Of a DNA stretch of 64,000 bases, positions 1-12,700 are shown piece after piece. A program made the translations under genes and the position numbers. The notes under the pieces were generated by a model. That model searched no databases. It was given only the letters and a program-made list of their open reading frames with translations, and was not told the origin of the DNA. Source of the stretch: Asterochloris sp. CNOR1. Lineage: Eukaryota > Chlorophyta > Trebouxiophyceae > Trebouxiales > Trebouxiaceae. Numbering within the stretch: position 1 is the first letter of the stretch; each line of letters starts with the position of its first letter. The stretch spans positions 1,550,001 to 1,614,000 of the forward strand of contig OZ017761.1 of the NCBI GenBank assembly GCA_963969365.1, written 5' to 3'.

Positions 1-34
1 CCCGAAGCTACTCAGTCCTGTTGCCCATGTGCAG

Positions 35-3000
35 GGCGCACGGTGTCCAAAGCTGCTGAACAGCAGCAGGACGGCGGGGATGACCTGGACTGGCAGTTCC
101 GGGGTTCAGGGGAGCAGTATCCCATCTCCTTTGTAGACAACCCGCCAACAGAGGCTGAGCTGGAAGAGGTAGGCTTGTTGGCTGCGTGTAAGGGAAGGCA
201 GAAGCAACGCCCAATGCTGAGGGAGACGTCTTCAGGGAAAGAGCTACCCCGTCTTGTGTGTGGACAGCTCGCCAGAGGCTGACCTGCAGGGGAGTCCTCT
301 GGTTGCATATCTGCTCTACAAGGGTGGAGTGGGTTGCTGCCATCTTTGGATGTGAGTGCCTTCTGGGCAATGCTGCGGCTGGCGGGCACACTGACGCCAA
401 GCTGAAAGAGGTGGACTTGCTGGCTCTACGTGGAGCACAGCTGTGTGGGCTTAGCTGCAAGTATAGGCTGAGGCCTGCTCCAGAGGCTGAAGTTGGCATC
501 AGGCAGGAGGAGATAAGGTGCAGCGGCTATGACGCAGATGTGTTGCCTGCACCGCAGGTCAGGGCTGACGCACCTACATGCAGCTGAGTTGTGTGGAGAG
601 TCCTGAGCATGGACTCAGGCCCAAGCGTGCTGCTGCTGCAGGCTGAGGCCGCCATGGAGCAGGAGTTGGAGGAGGTGGGCTTCAAGGGTTACGATGAGGC
701 CGATGTGTGGCCTGAGCGCCCCGAGGACTCTGCACGGCAGCTGGAAGAGGACATGGAGCTGGTCAATGAGCTGTGGGACGAGAAGGGCGAGGGGGAGCCC
801 CTCTCGCAGGAGTAAGGATGTCTGTGTGGATGCATCGGGGCAAGCATTGACGTGGGGACTTCTGTCAATGTGAACCAGCTGACATATTTGTTGGCGGAGC
901 CCAGTGGTGGCCTGGTGGTGTTGGGCCCCAGCTGCTGCTTGTTGGACGCCGACCTGATTAGGCAAACGTGGGACGAGTGGGGAGAGAGGGAGCCTCTCTC
1001 GCAGGAGTGGGTGTGCTTGTGGAGGGGTTGGACTGACTGATGTGGTCAAGATGTGCTGGTTACGTCAGGCGGGTGGCTGCAGTGGGACAGGAGGGGGCCA
1101 GGGCATTCCTCATGCAAGAGAGGGCTGTTAGTGGACCTGTGCTGTGGCTGCAAGGCTGAGGTGCCGGCTCATGGCTGGCAGCATTGGCAGGGCAGCTGCT
1201 GATGTGAGGCGGTAACCTGTGATGGCGCCTGGGCTGCTTAGCTGGGCTTTGAGGCAAGACCCTGCTTCTTCAGGGCTGTTGTGAGCAGCTTGGGGGCAAG
1301 GGCCGCTGTTTGGCCCTGTGAACTGCAGGGACTCGGTTGCCTTACTCTGCTTTGGACGAATCCCAAATCGCCAGCCTTGCAACAGACTGGAGCACAGTGG
1401 ACTGAGCTTAGTGGTGTCTGGGGAAATGCTCAGATTGTGCACACAATCCTGTGTGAGAGCAGAGGTGCTTGCCGGTGGCAGGAATGATGTGCCAAGCTGC
1501 TCTCCCCTCAGGGTATCTGTGACGCTGCAGCCAGCCTGGACAGCCAGCCTGTGCCACAGAAAAAGGTTGTCACGATCTGTACCTGGTTGGCCTGTGGTGG
1601 CCACCTATGCAAACTGTCCTGCCGGAAGCCTCACGATTGCCGCATTTCATAACAACAATCTGCTGCACTGCAGGGATCTGGTTTCCACCTATGTGGTCTG
1701 GTGCAACAACAACTTCCACTGGCCAGGCCTGATCGAAGTGCACCAGGGCTATGGCGGCCTCCCCATGGTGCGCGCCAGCCCACGCAGCATATGCTGCCTG
1801 CTTTGTCCGCTCCTACCTTGCTGTACTGCTGGCCTTTGCATGCGTGGTATGGCAGAGGCTGCTTGATCAGAGGCTAAGAAGCATTGTCCTCAAGGGTGTT
1901 ATGTCTGGAGCCCTTCAGGTTTGCCTGCACAGGTGCTACGGCTGCCCTTCAGCAAACACTGACTCATGCAACATGTTCTGTCGAGGCATGGGCGGCAAGC
2001 TCCTGCGGCTGCTGCCTGTGCTGTGCCGCTGAGCCATCCTGCGGCTGCTTTCCACCTGCTCAGCTGAGATTGGGGGGTTCTTGTGCACTGATCCTGTGGA
2101 CAAGTGACATTGAGAGTGCTGCCGCCTCTGGCCACGTGCTCAGCCCCTGAGGGCTTGTCACGTGTCTTCCCGCATTGTTGGCCTGCAGGTGTGCATGCTG
2201 CACCACCAGAGGGGAGGCTTGTCGTGACTCCTGAGTAGTGGTCCCCTGTGATTGCCCACAGGTGCGCCTGACCCACCCCAAAGGGGATGCGGTGGAGGTT
2301 TACATGCAGGGGGCCACCATCACCTCCTGGAAGCGCAGGAATGGACGGGAGCTACTGCACCTCAGGGACTACAACCCCTTTGACAACTCAGACAGCATCC
2401 AGTGAGCCTGCACAGCAAGCTGCGTCCCACCCAGCCAGCCGCGTGGGGCGCACGCATAGCCAGCTTGACAGCCATGCCCCGCTGATTGGGCTCCCAGCTG
2501 CTGCCCCTCGACAGGCTGCACGACCTTCATGCTACTGTTTGTATGCCTGCAAGTGTGACTGTTCAGAGGGCATTCTCCTGGCAGCCTCCCTCACAACAGC
2601 TCATGCGTCGCCACTTGACCAGCCAAATCTTGAGGCTGTGCTGCAGGGGCTGTACTTTGTCCTCCCACCTTGAAGTGCCTGTGTGCAGTTCGCTGATGCC
2701 CCTGCAGACAGGCAGATCCAGCCTGAGCCTTCCAGCGACCCACTGCCCTGCCCCTGGCTGTGCCCTTAGCATCGCTACCTCCCCAAACACTGCAAAACAC
2801 AATTTTCACATGTGTTTTGCTGCAGGGGCAGCTTTTAGATTGCCTCCCCCACCTTAAAGAAATCTGTCGGAGTTGCCAGAGGGTTGAGTACCTGTGCCCT
2901 TTACCTCAGGCTGCTCACCTGTCTGGCCCTGCTGCAGGGGAGCCTGAGGCGTACCACACTAATGCTCATGTGCACATTCTCTCGTGTAACGATGATGTTG

Positions 3001-6000
3001 AGGTATGGACACTCGATGCATGCAGGGCTGGCACCCACCCCGCTGGCCCCACTCTCAACAAGATATGGGGAGCTGCTCAAGAAGTGGCATGGGGCTTCCC
3101 TGCAGCAGAGCTACGTGGGTCGACGAGGAGTGCCACTACTCTGCCAGCGCTCGCGTGGCAAGAAGTTGTCTCAGCACCATCATGTTGGCATGTTGATCCC
3201 GCTGGCATGCAGGGGTGGCATCCAGATCGCGTTCCCCACCTTCAACAAGTCGCGGGAGCTGCCTCAGCATGGCTTCATGGACAAGATGCAGTGGAGTCTG
3301 GCAGACAGCTCCATAGGGCCCAAGTCGGCGGAGGACCCCGCCCCCCATGTCACCTTTGTGACCCGCAGCAACGAGCAGACGATGAAGCTGTGGCCACACC
3401 AATTTGAGGCCTCCTACTCAGTGAGCTGCCTGGCTTCTGTTGTGGAACAGGCCCGCCAAGAAGCCTGGGCGGCCAAGTGTCTGCTGTCTTTTGTCAAGTG
3501 TACTGCTGGTGGCCGCACATGGCAGCATGATGGCTTGGTATGGTGAGGACCAAGGAATCACAGCAGCCCATGCAATGCAGCATGCATCTCCATCCACCCC
3601 CCTCCGCCCCCCCAAAAGCCAGACCTGCCAGAGTGTGCACGCTGCAGAGCAGCTGAAGGGACCTCTCATGGTACCAGTCATATTGTTTTCTGTCTGGCCG
3701 CCTTGTCCATATGTTGCAGGCCATGCAGGCCACAGTGCGCACAGCGCAACCAGACTGCGCAAGGCCACCTCCAGACTTCTGAACTGCTGCTGCTGGTGGC
3801 TTGTCCTGGCTCTGTCTTTGGCTGATGCCTGTCTTTCTGGGCCACAGGTGCAGCTGATGCAGCCCGATGACCAGAAGGACCCGCGGCCGCCAAACCCTCT
3901 GCCAGAAAAGAGCGGGTCCAAGTCCTTCACAACAAACACAGGTGAGCGCAGTGGCCCGCTGGCAGCACACAGTCGACCCCTGCAAACGTCTTTCCGAGGG
4001 ATGTTTGCTGGGGCCTGAGAGGACTCAACAGCAAGGCTTGCTACGCTGCTCATGTTAAGCCGACTGTGTTCCCTGCAGGATTTGTGATAGATCAGAGCAA
4101 CAAGTCCACCCTGGGGAAGGAGGACACAGACGCGGATGAGGTCATGCAGCTGCTGATAGAGCTGCGCATCAGCAACGATGGTGAGAGCTCTGCAGCTGCC
4201 AGAAACTAGACCCCAAGTGCTTTGATAGGTGCCCTCTGTGAGAGGAGGGTTTGCTGCACAGGCTGATGCATGCTGATGCTGCACCTGCAGCTGCTGCAGC
4301 ACCAGTGATGGTGAGCCTGCTGCTATGTATGAACTGTGCGTTGTGAGTCTGTGCCCAAATGTGCACACAGTCTGTATCTTCCATGATCATGCTGAGATAG
4401 CCCCCTGCCGTTTGTTGGGGGCTGCAGCTTGGCTGCTGATGAGCAAGCAGCCTGTATCCTGTGCATGTCCGTCACTGCGCACAGCAATGCCAACAGGCAC
4501 CTGCCAGCCACGAGTCTGAGTGATTGGCATCAGCAGCAGTGACAGGCATGCTGCTGGCCGCTGCCACCAGGTCGCCCCAGCTTTCTGCAGGTGGCGAGCT
4601 CTTCTCCTGATGACAATGCTGGTCACCCATGGTGCATGGTTGCAACGACCTGCTGCTTGCGCCCTCAGCCTCCATCTGACCAATGGCCTGACCCTGCCCC
4701 TTGCAGGCGAGGAGCCCTTCAGCTTCACAACTGCCCTGCGCCCCCACTTCGCCTGCGATGACCTGAGCCAGCGTCCCGAGTTTGTGCGCATCCTGGGCCT
4801 GGGAGGCAAGTGGACGTACGACTACGAAAACCCCTACCACCCCAAGCTGGGCATGGAGGGGGATGACTACGTCTACTTTGCAGGCATGCCGAGATACCCG
4901 AGAGAACATGTTACAAGAGCTGAAAGGGGGCCTGATCACACCCTTACCACCCCAAGCTGGGCACTGGGAGGGTTGATGTCTAGTGTGCATGAAAGCCTTC
5001 CAACTGTTGGGGGAACAATGGCAGGCATTGCACCTGCCTGCTGTGGAGGCAAGCGCATTGAGAAGCTGTATGTGCACGCGCACACCAGCAAAGCCAGTCA
5101 TGCCTGCTGGATGCAATATATACCGAGTGACTGCACTTATGGATCCAGCAGCCTGTCTCACCCCGGAGCACCCTGCAGGAGCAACACCAACACACTGAGC
5201 AGCCTCTCTTGCCTTGCAGGCAAGCGCATTGACAAGCTGTGGGTGGATGCACACACCAGCGACGTCAAGTTTTGCCCGGGAGACGCCACCCACATGGAGC
5301 TGCTGCTGCGCCATGGCTTTGAAGATGTGGGGGCCTTCAATCAGGGGCTGCTGTACGAGAAGGACGCCGAGTTCGCCAACTTTGTGGTGCTGGCCACCGG
5401 CAGGGTGGCCCGCAAGATCACGTGAGTTGGCGCTCAAACATGTTGGTGTGCACCAAGGTTGCATTGAGCATGTTGTCACATTGGGTCATTGTTGGACAAC
5501 CCTCTGAACCTGCTGGAGGACTGGTCTCCAGAATGTTTCTGATGCTCACATACAGGGACTGCTGTATGAGAAGGTGCTGAGTTTGCATACTTTGAGGTGC
5601 TGGCTGCGGCAGGGTGGCTTGCAAGACCCCGGCAGGAGCTTGGTGCTGCATTCTGGTGGCCATGTGGCATGCTGGCCACTGGCAGCTCAGCCTCCCAGGT
5701 CACATGTGGCAGAAAAAGTCCTCCTGACTCCATGGTTTTTGGCTTGAGCCTACATTGCCGCTTGGCTCTGTGACGTGCTGTGGGACAACTAGCCGGCACA
5801 GGAGGAGATGGCAGGGGAAGTTGCTGTTGCTGATTGTACCTTTGGAAGCCCCTGCAGTCCATGGGCAATAGGGCTGCGCTCGCCCGTCCCACCCTGGCAG
5901 ACTATGTCTACTAACCATTTCCCTGCCTACAGGTTGCTGCCAGGCGAGATGTGGACTGGCCAGGTGGCCTACAGGTCCCACACCAAGTACTGGACCCAGC

Positions 6001-6595
6001 CAGACTTTGACTTTGATGACCTGGACGATGAGGAGGCAGAAAGCCTGTGAGTTCTGGGGAATCGACTACCTGCACGTTGGCTGATGGGCATGGTCGCTTG
6101 GCTTGCCTGCATACAGCTGCTGCAGGCTGTGGCATGGCTGTGTTGTGCTCATGCTGAGGCAGGAAGCATGAGTGTTAGCCGTTGATTGTGTTACGCGGTC
6201 AGGCTTGTGTTCCATTAATGTGCTTGTCATGAGATGACGCATGCTCTAGGCAGGGTGGCGCCTTCAGTGCTTGTACTGACAGCAGCTGGTGTCAGCCGCC
6301 ACGGCTTTGCTGCCTCCTCAAGCGACCTTGGGGACCTCGCAGACTATGCGCTACTGCCTGTGCAAGCCTGTGCCAGGCTGCCGCCTGCATCCATTCATAT
6401 GACACACTTTTTTTGTGTGTGTGCAGTGAGCCCGCTCATGACCGTATGTTTGATGACATTGGACCCCAGATGAGGCCCATGCAACCGCGCAAACACAGTC
6501 AGAAGGAAGAGGAGGACCGACAGAAAAAAGCGCGCAAGGAGACAGAAAAACAGCAACAGCTGACAATAGAACGGAACAGAAGAAGAATGAACTGA
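35..6595 (+). CDS. Aldose 1-epimerase / glucose-6-phosphate 1-epimerase-fold protein, 5' partial
   Basis: Spliced exons 35-168, 642-811, 1674-1767, 2262-2401, 3213-3420, 3848-3941, 4079-4180, 4707-4883, 5220-5421, 5933-6046 and 6427-6595 join in one frame (533 codons seen). The first exon follows an acceptor at 34, so the N-terminus lies upstream. Residues 1-100 are acidic and low in complexity. The mutarotase-like fold starts with GLPMVRLTHPKGDAVEVY and continues through ATITSWKR, GGIQIAFPTF, LPQHGF, KLWPHQFEA and LLPGEMWTG, the same order as glucose-6-phosphate 1-epimerases. The family interconverts alpha and beta hexose-6-phosphates using a His (in PQHGF, kept) and a Glu (in a CVEPG-like strand). 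Here that strand reads FVVLATGRV, so the Glu seems lost. A binding or structural role, as in the plant NDH-complex subunit PnsB2, is possible but not shown. The C-terminus is a charged, Gln/Arg/Lys-rich tail. The intron after 4883 has a GC donor. Convergent with the exchanger gene, 196 bp apart. Confidence 0.8.
3021..3095 (+). repeat. Echo of the acceptor and start of the exon at 3213
   Basis: The stretch from tgcagggctggcaccc onward copies the real junction from 3209 (tgcaggggtggcatcc) at an offset of 188 bp. The copy continues through caacaag and gggagctgc for about 75 bases, so it includes roughly 70 bases of coding sequence, now with substitutions and out of use. Confidence 0.85.
5048..5089 (+). 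repeat. Echo of the exon start at 5220
   Basis: Thirty-six of 42 bases match 5219-5260 (both begin ggcaagcgcattga). The same intron also has a copy of the upstream exon's end (4940-4966 against 4830-4857, sharing ctaccaccccaagctgggca apart from the first base). One intron therefore carries echoes of both its borders. Confidence 0.9.
5554..5630 (+). repeat. Echo of the exon end at 5343-5421
   Basis: The copy begins agggactgctgtatgagaag against aggggctgctgtacgagaag in the exon. It follows the coding sequence for about 75 bases with a small internal deletion and lies 211 bp downstream of the original. Confidence 0.88.
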
Positions 6596-6791
6596 ACCTC
6601 AACAGATGTCTGCAGACCCCCCTTTCCACTCCCATACTAGCAGAATTTGTGTAAGGATATGCTTTCAAGTCATTTGTAAAAACAACAACAACAGCCAAAT
6701 TTTCATCCTCTCATTGATTGGCAGGACATTCTTCAATTATGGTCTGATCAAATGTGGGCCTTGAGGACAAGTCGGTCAGGAGCAAGGTATC

Positions 6792-9700
6792 TCAACCAAG
6801 AATCGATTGGGAGCCGCGGGCAGAAGCAGACCACTGATACTTCAAAACAAAGCCTGATTGTGTCAGGAAAAAGAACAACTGGAAGACGACGTAGACACTC
6901 ACCAGGACGTAGCTCAGCCACTGGTGCATCTGCCACCTCCAGTATAAGGGCACAGCCGTGGCCAGAAAAATCAACACCACCACAGTCTGTAAGACCAGCA
7001 GCACAATGCCATTTGTGGGGTCCACCGCCAGTGAGCCTGCCATCAGTGTCTGGTACATGACTGGAAGGCTCAGACCAACCATTAAATTGAACACAGGCCC
7101 AGCAAAACAGCTGGCGATGGCCATGGTGCTGTGACCCATCCTTGCGAGAGCGTAGCTGGCCACCAGCTCAGGGATTGTCTCTCCCCAGGACAAGATGGTG
7201 CCACCTATGAGCTCCTGCAGGGCGGTGCTGGGACTTGACACTTGGCACAGCACGTGCTGGCATGCTTGGCAGCGCTGAGCAGGGATATGTTGCATGGCGT
7301 CCTGTCATGCAAGGGCAGTGCTGGGGCTTGGCGGTGGAGGGAGGCATGCTGGCCTGCGCAGAAGCGTCTGCACTCAGCAAGGCGAGCAGCAAGCAGGGCG
7401 CTGCCACCTGGCAGAAGGCGCAGCATGCTCATATACGGTAAAGTACTGCGATGGGGCCTGGGTGCAGCTCACTGCCATGCAGGGCTCTCCACGCCCTGGC
7501 CTCACAGGCGCCGAGCGATGAGCGCGGCGTGCATTGCAGGGTGCAGGTCAAGCTCAGGCTTGCTGCCAACCCCAGGATCGTGGCCAGATGGCAGGTCCCT
7601 GCCGACCAGCTTTCTGGTGCCGGGCAGGGCTCTTCGCAGCACCAGCCTCCAGACAGGCAGCTAGCGTCGTCCTCTCACCGTGTCAAAGCCCCAGATGTGG
7701 CCCAGCGCCTCCAGCAGAGCGACCACCTCCCCAGCGATCAGGCTCAGCCACACAGAGCTCATGGCCACGCTCAGGATGGCAAAGGTTGCATTCATCCTGC
7801 AGGCAGACGGGCGGCAGACAGTGAGCAAGCAGCACAATAAGGTAGACAAGCAACGCGCACAGAGTGAGCAGGCAATGCCTCCATGGAATGCAATGCAAAG
7901 AGACAGGCAGATCTCGACCTGCAGCACGCTCCTGGCCGCCTGCAGCAGTGCCCTAGTGCAGGGAATTGCTGGCAATGCGCGCTTAAGCCTAGCCACTTGA
8001 TGGACATGACACACCTGGGCCCCAAACCACCACCAGGGGAGCGAGATGTCAGGCAAAAGCACCAGCTGCACATGCCAACCCCCGTTCCCCCAGATGATCA
8101 GCTCCTATATGCAGCTGCTAGCACTGCATTTTCTTTTTACAACCACCCTGTTGCCCCTGGGGCAAGGTTGACTGGCTGCGGCGCCACTGCCCCGGCAGGA
8201 GTTGATGAGGATTGCACAGGTTGTGTGCCACTTCAAAAGCTGCTCACCTGGAAGCAGCGCCTGCCCCGGCATGCCGCTGCAGCCGCCACATCTGCAGCGC
8301 CAGCGCGCAGGTGAACATGGCCCAGCTGAGGAGGAAGGCCCACCACCCCAGAGCTGCAGGACCAAACCCTACCACCACCATGGCAAATGCTGGCGCCAGG
8401 GTTGCCACGCAGTATCCATAGGTGGGCTTGAACGTCTCTGCAGCAAGTGCGTGAGAAGTTCTGATCAAGGTGAAGTGAGGCAGGGGGGCAGGACCTTTCC
8501 GAAATCTGTGACAGCCTTTGAGGGTATGTTGGGATGGTCAGGAAGTGCCACATGTAACGGGCAGTCTGTAAGAAATGCTGATGAACTAGTCAGCATGGCC
8601 ACAGGCGTTGAGCCAAATACATATGCCTTTACACGGCATGGCCTGTTCCTATGTGCACATACTGGGCAGCCAAGATACTGTCATAATGAGCTTGACAGCA
8701 AAAGGCTGCAAGCAAGAAGAGTGAAGTTGTAGGGGCGGGCACATCCAAGCATAGAGGATGCGCTGGGGAGAAAAGCTGTCAGCTTACGCCTAGCTGTGTG
8801 CAGGGTTTATGCATCAGCAGCGCAAGGCCCACTCAAGACAGCCCGGCAGGCCCATTGTGGGGGACCCTGTGCAGGGTCGGTGGCAGGCATGCCTCAGCAA
8901 CTGCGCCTCTAGTGGGTTGCACTTGCCTACGACCTGCAGAGTGGCACGCAGGGAGCACAGGTGCAGGCAGGCCCACCTATGTGCAGGGAGGGGTTGGTGG
9001 CGTGCATCACCAGCACCAGCGGCGCAGAGGCCAACACCAGTGCCTTCCTGAAGCGCCCCCGTCGCGTGGGCAGGTGGTCCACATAGACGTGATACACATT
9101 GAGCAGGGCAGCCTTGGCCCGCAGGTGCCAGCTGAGCTGAGTGTATGCGCCATCCTGCGAGACCAAAGCCAACAGGTGTCAGCAGCTATTCAGTCTCTAT
9201 ATGACAGCCTTAGGATGGAGGTAGCATGCGGCGGCCAGCTGAGCCGAGTGTACAGGCCGTCATCAGAGGCCCTGAACTACCAGAGTGCTTATGAACAGCT
9301 GCACAACTAGCAGAGCAGCCTGGGGGACCGAGTTGGCTTATAGGTGGCAGCTCAGCTGAAAGTGAGAGGTGTCCTGCAGGCCTGACACATTCTCATCAGC
9401 AGCATGCCATGGTTGACAAGCAACAGCCAATAGCACTTAGGAGGCAGTTCACCCGGCGTGGGCCAAGAGTGTAGGCGCCAGCTCAGCTGAATATGCGAAC
9501 CGCACAGGAAGCATGATAGGCGCTCATGACATCTCCGCAAGCTATGGGACAGCATGCGTGGGACAACTCTCTCGTGCACTGCACTACTCACCACGCAGGC
9601 CATGCCGTGCAGTGGCCTTGCCTGCCTGCTTGATGACTCAGAGCTGTTTGCTATATCTGCCAGGCATGCCAGCTGACATCAAGGCGTGCAGATTCCCATG

Positions 9701-12700
9701 ATGCTTCATTGCAGACATGCAGCCTTGGTGCCATAGTGCTACAGTCTTGGCGCGGGCAGAGCAACTTGGACCAGAAGGAAGCTATGCGCTGCAGAATGCA
9801 GCAAGCGCGCAATGCACAACTTGGAATCACCTGAGAGAAGATGGACACAATGTGCTCCTGGCCGGCCCCAGGCTGCTGCTGAGCTGCGCTGTTGGGGTGC
9901 ACCAAAACAGCAAACTCATCTGCACAGAGAGGGCAATGCTCAGGCCCTGCTGCTTCACTGCATTGGGAAAAAGAGCTTTGAGCAAGAGATCCTGGTATTG
10001 ACTGGGTCATGCGCAGCACACACCTGTCTGCATAGGTGGACCTGTGAGAAGGAAAGCCATCTGTCATAGAGCTGATCAGGCAGTGGTATTGCACAACATT
10101 TCAAGGCCAAGCATTCCAACAAGATCTGCTGGATCGCATCACCAAGTGAGGGAAGTTATACACGTCGCTATGCGACATTCACGCTCAGCATATCATTTAT
10201 CAGGACCTGGTAAGCTGCCTGTGACTGTTACAGGCCGGCCGCAGAGCCTCTGACCGCACATGCAGGCAGACAGGCTAATAATGGCTATCCCTGAAACCCA
10301 CAGATGACTTTTCAGCATCTGCCCGCCCCTCCGAGCACGCAAACCAACACGGACACTGACTCTGGCTGCTCACCTTCACTGTCGTCCCAGTCGTTCCAGC
10401 TGGACTCTGCCTGAGGTGCCTCGGGGTACCCTGCCCTTATACTGTCCCTGTGTAGGTTGGGCGGTCCAGGCAGCCCTGCCAAGCCCTGCTTGACTGACCC
10501 ATCTGCCTGCCCACCTGCAGCGCAGGACGAGCAGAAGTCAGGCAGGCACAGCAGCGACGCAGGATTGTGCGTGTCTAGGGGTTTCTCTGCCCGTGCTCGT
10601 CAGGCAGGCGCCTTCTGCATGCACGTGACTGGAGCGGACATGTCGGTATCCAGCGCCAACGTCTTCCCAGCCTGACAGCAGCAGCTGCTTTCTGTGTAAA
10701 GTCTACCTCCCAAGAACACCACCTGCAGAGTGGCCAGTATAATCCAGCAGCTGCAGGCAGATCCAACACACACCTCTTGCAGTCTGCTCAGTGCACAACC
10801 CCAGCAGACAGTACGAGGCCGCCCCTCAAGCAATCTGCTCAAACAGGTGCCTGCTGCAGGCTACCTCACTGTGCAAGTTCCCCCTACAGACCATGCATGG
10901 CCATCTTAGCGCAACACACCTGCTGCAGGCTGCTCCAGATTGCGTCCCCCAATGACAAGCAACTCCTCCCCAGTGACGTCTTCAGCAGCCTCCTCCCCAT
11001 TAGCGGCACTGCCTGCCTGCCATACCGGGAGCTCAATGCCCTCGGACCTTTTGGAGGGGGCCTGCAGGGGGGCACACAGGAAAGAGCTCAGGCAGTTCCT
11101 CCACTCTTGCAGCGCAGCCTACCAGCCACACAGGGAGGCTCAAGCCCTCAATCTTGTTTGAGGTGCCTGCAGGTACACTACAGGACAGGGCTCAGGGCAA
11201 CACTGCAGCTTCTTCTCGACTCAACGCAGTGCCTGCCTACACTGGCAGCTTCATACCTCCAGGGCTGTCCCACAAATGGGCAAATCATAGCCTCAGTCAT
11301 CAGCCACCATTTCATATGCTCAACCCTGCCATGTTGCCATGGATAGCAAGCAGCAATGCCGTGAGTAGCATGCAGCACTTCTTTGAGTGCAGGTTCCGCT
11401 CCTCGAGGGCTTCTTCACCGGTAAGGGCGCTGCTGTGCAGCAGGAATCTCACAGTGCAGGAGGCCAGCTGCTGACGGCCAGCAATTGCCCCATACCCACT
11501 TCTGAACTTGTCCAAAGCAATACTAACTGCCTGCGTTGCTGAGTTGGCTGGCAAAGTTGCCAGCAAGGCAATCGCTTCAAGTCCTTATGGCAGTTGTTGG
11601 CACTCCCACCTTGAGCAGAACTTTGAAGGCTTGGGATACCTTGGTCGGCGTCAACGACACTTGCGCAGGGGCACTGACACGATTCAGACCATTGCTGCCC
11701 TCTGTCTTGAGAGCATGTCCATGCTGCCTGCCTGTAGCATGCACAAGAGCCAAATGCACCAGGGTCGTTTCAGTGGGAGAGGTTCCAAGGGCTTCTGGTA
11801 TGACGTGATGGCTTGGGCGGGAGGCTTCAAGCATGACATGGCGCCGCAGGGCCTGCCCAGACAGGCTCACGCCTCTGCCACCTTCAATCGCAACATTGCA
11901 GAAGCAGAAGACAGTGCAACACTCAGCAATTTGGTGCACAAACTGGCCCACTAAAAGCACAGAGTGCCGAGGAAGGCACAAAGGGAACTCTCTGTTGGGT
12001 CTCTATCTATGCCATGCACCTGGCATAGCAAAGGCAGCAGGCGTCCTTGCAGGAGCCAGGTAACGGCCTGGACCAACAACCAACAGACTGGGCAGAAAAC
12101 CCTCCTCCCCTCTCCCCGGGGTTGCCATTCAGGTACACATCTGGAGCAGCAAAGGCAGCAGGTGCATTGGCAAGGGTCAAAGAGACACCGGAAGCAGGAA
12201 GTTGACCCAGGACAGACAGGGATGCACCAACCTGAGGCAGAGGAGGCTGCAGGTGCGCTGACAGGTGTGAGGGGGCTGCCAGGCGGCGAGCTGGCAGCTG
12301 CGGAGATCTCGTGAGTCAGGCGCCGTAGGGGCGCCTTGTTGAGGCCAAAGGCAGACTGCCCATGCCCAGGGGCAGGCTTGGGAGGGACAATGCGCCTGCA
12401 GGAGTGACACGAGAGACTGAACAACCCAGCATCATCTCTGAACACAGGCGGTTGACTTTGGCAGGCTGATCTGCAGAGGTGCTGGCCAGAGGGACCCCTC
12501 TGACCCCTCGCATGTGCTGGCCGCCAGCACAACAGGCTGTGCAAGGTGCTCTCAATGGCGGTGCAAACCTGAGAAAGGTCTAACCAGAGCTGCCTTCAGC
12601 AGACAGCTGGCCCGCCCTTCCTTGTGTACATGCTCTCACATGCTAGTATGGCAGGTAATGCAGCCACAACAGTGCTGAAGCCTGCACATAGACTCAGGTG

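Noticed and set aside
258-587. Open frame of 109 codons on + between the first two epimerase exons
   Set aside because: It lies in an intron, overlaps an echo of the exon border at 168, and has no protein-family features.
615-1049. 144-codon minus-strand frame opposite the epimerase exon
   Set aside because: It is antisense to a phase-consistent coding exon and is Leu/Gln/His-rich, as expected from the complement of that exon.
3418-4368. 316-codon minus-strand open frame
   Set aside because: It spans exons and introns of the epimerase gene on the other strand, lacks a recognisable domain, and its Cys/Ser-rich composition looks like antisense reading of this GC-rich DNA.
4472-5479. 335-codon minus-strand open frame
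   Set aside because: Same reason: it covers well-supported epimerase exons in antisense and contains repeated peptides that simply reflect the intron echoes.
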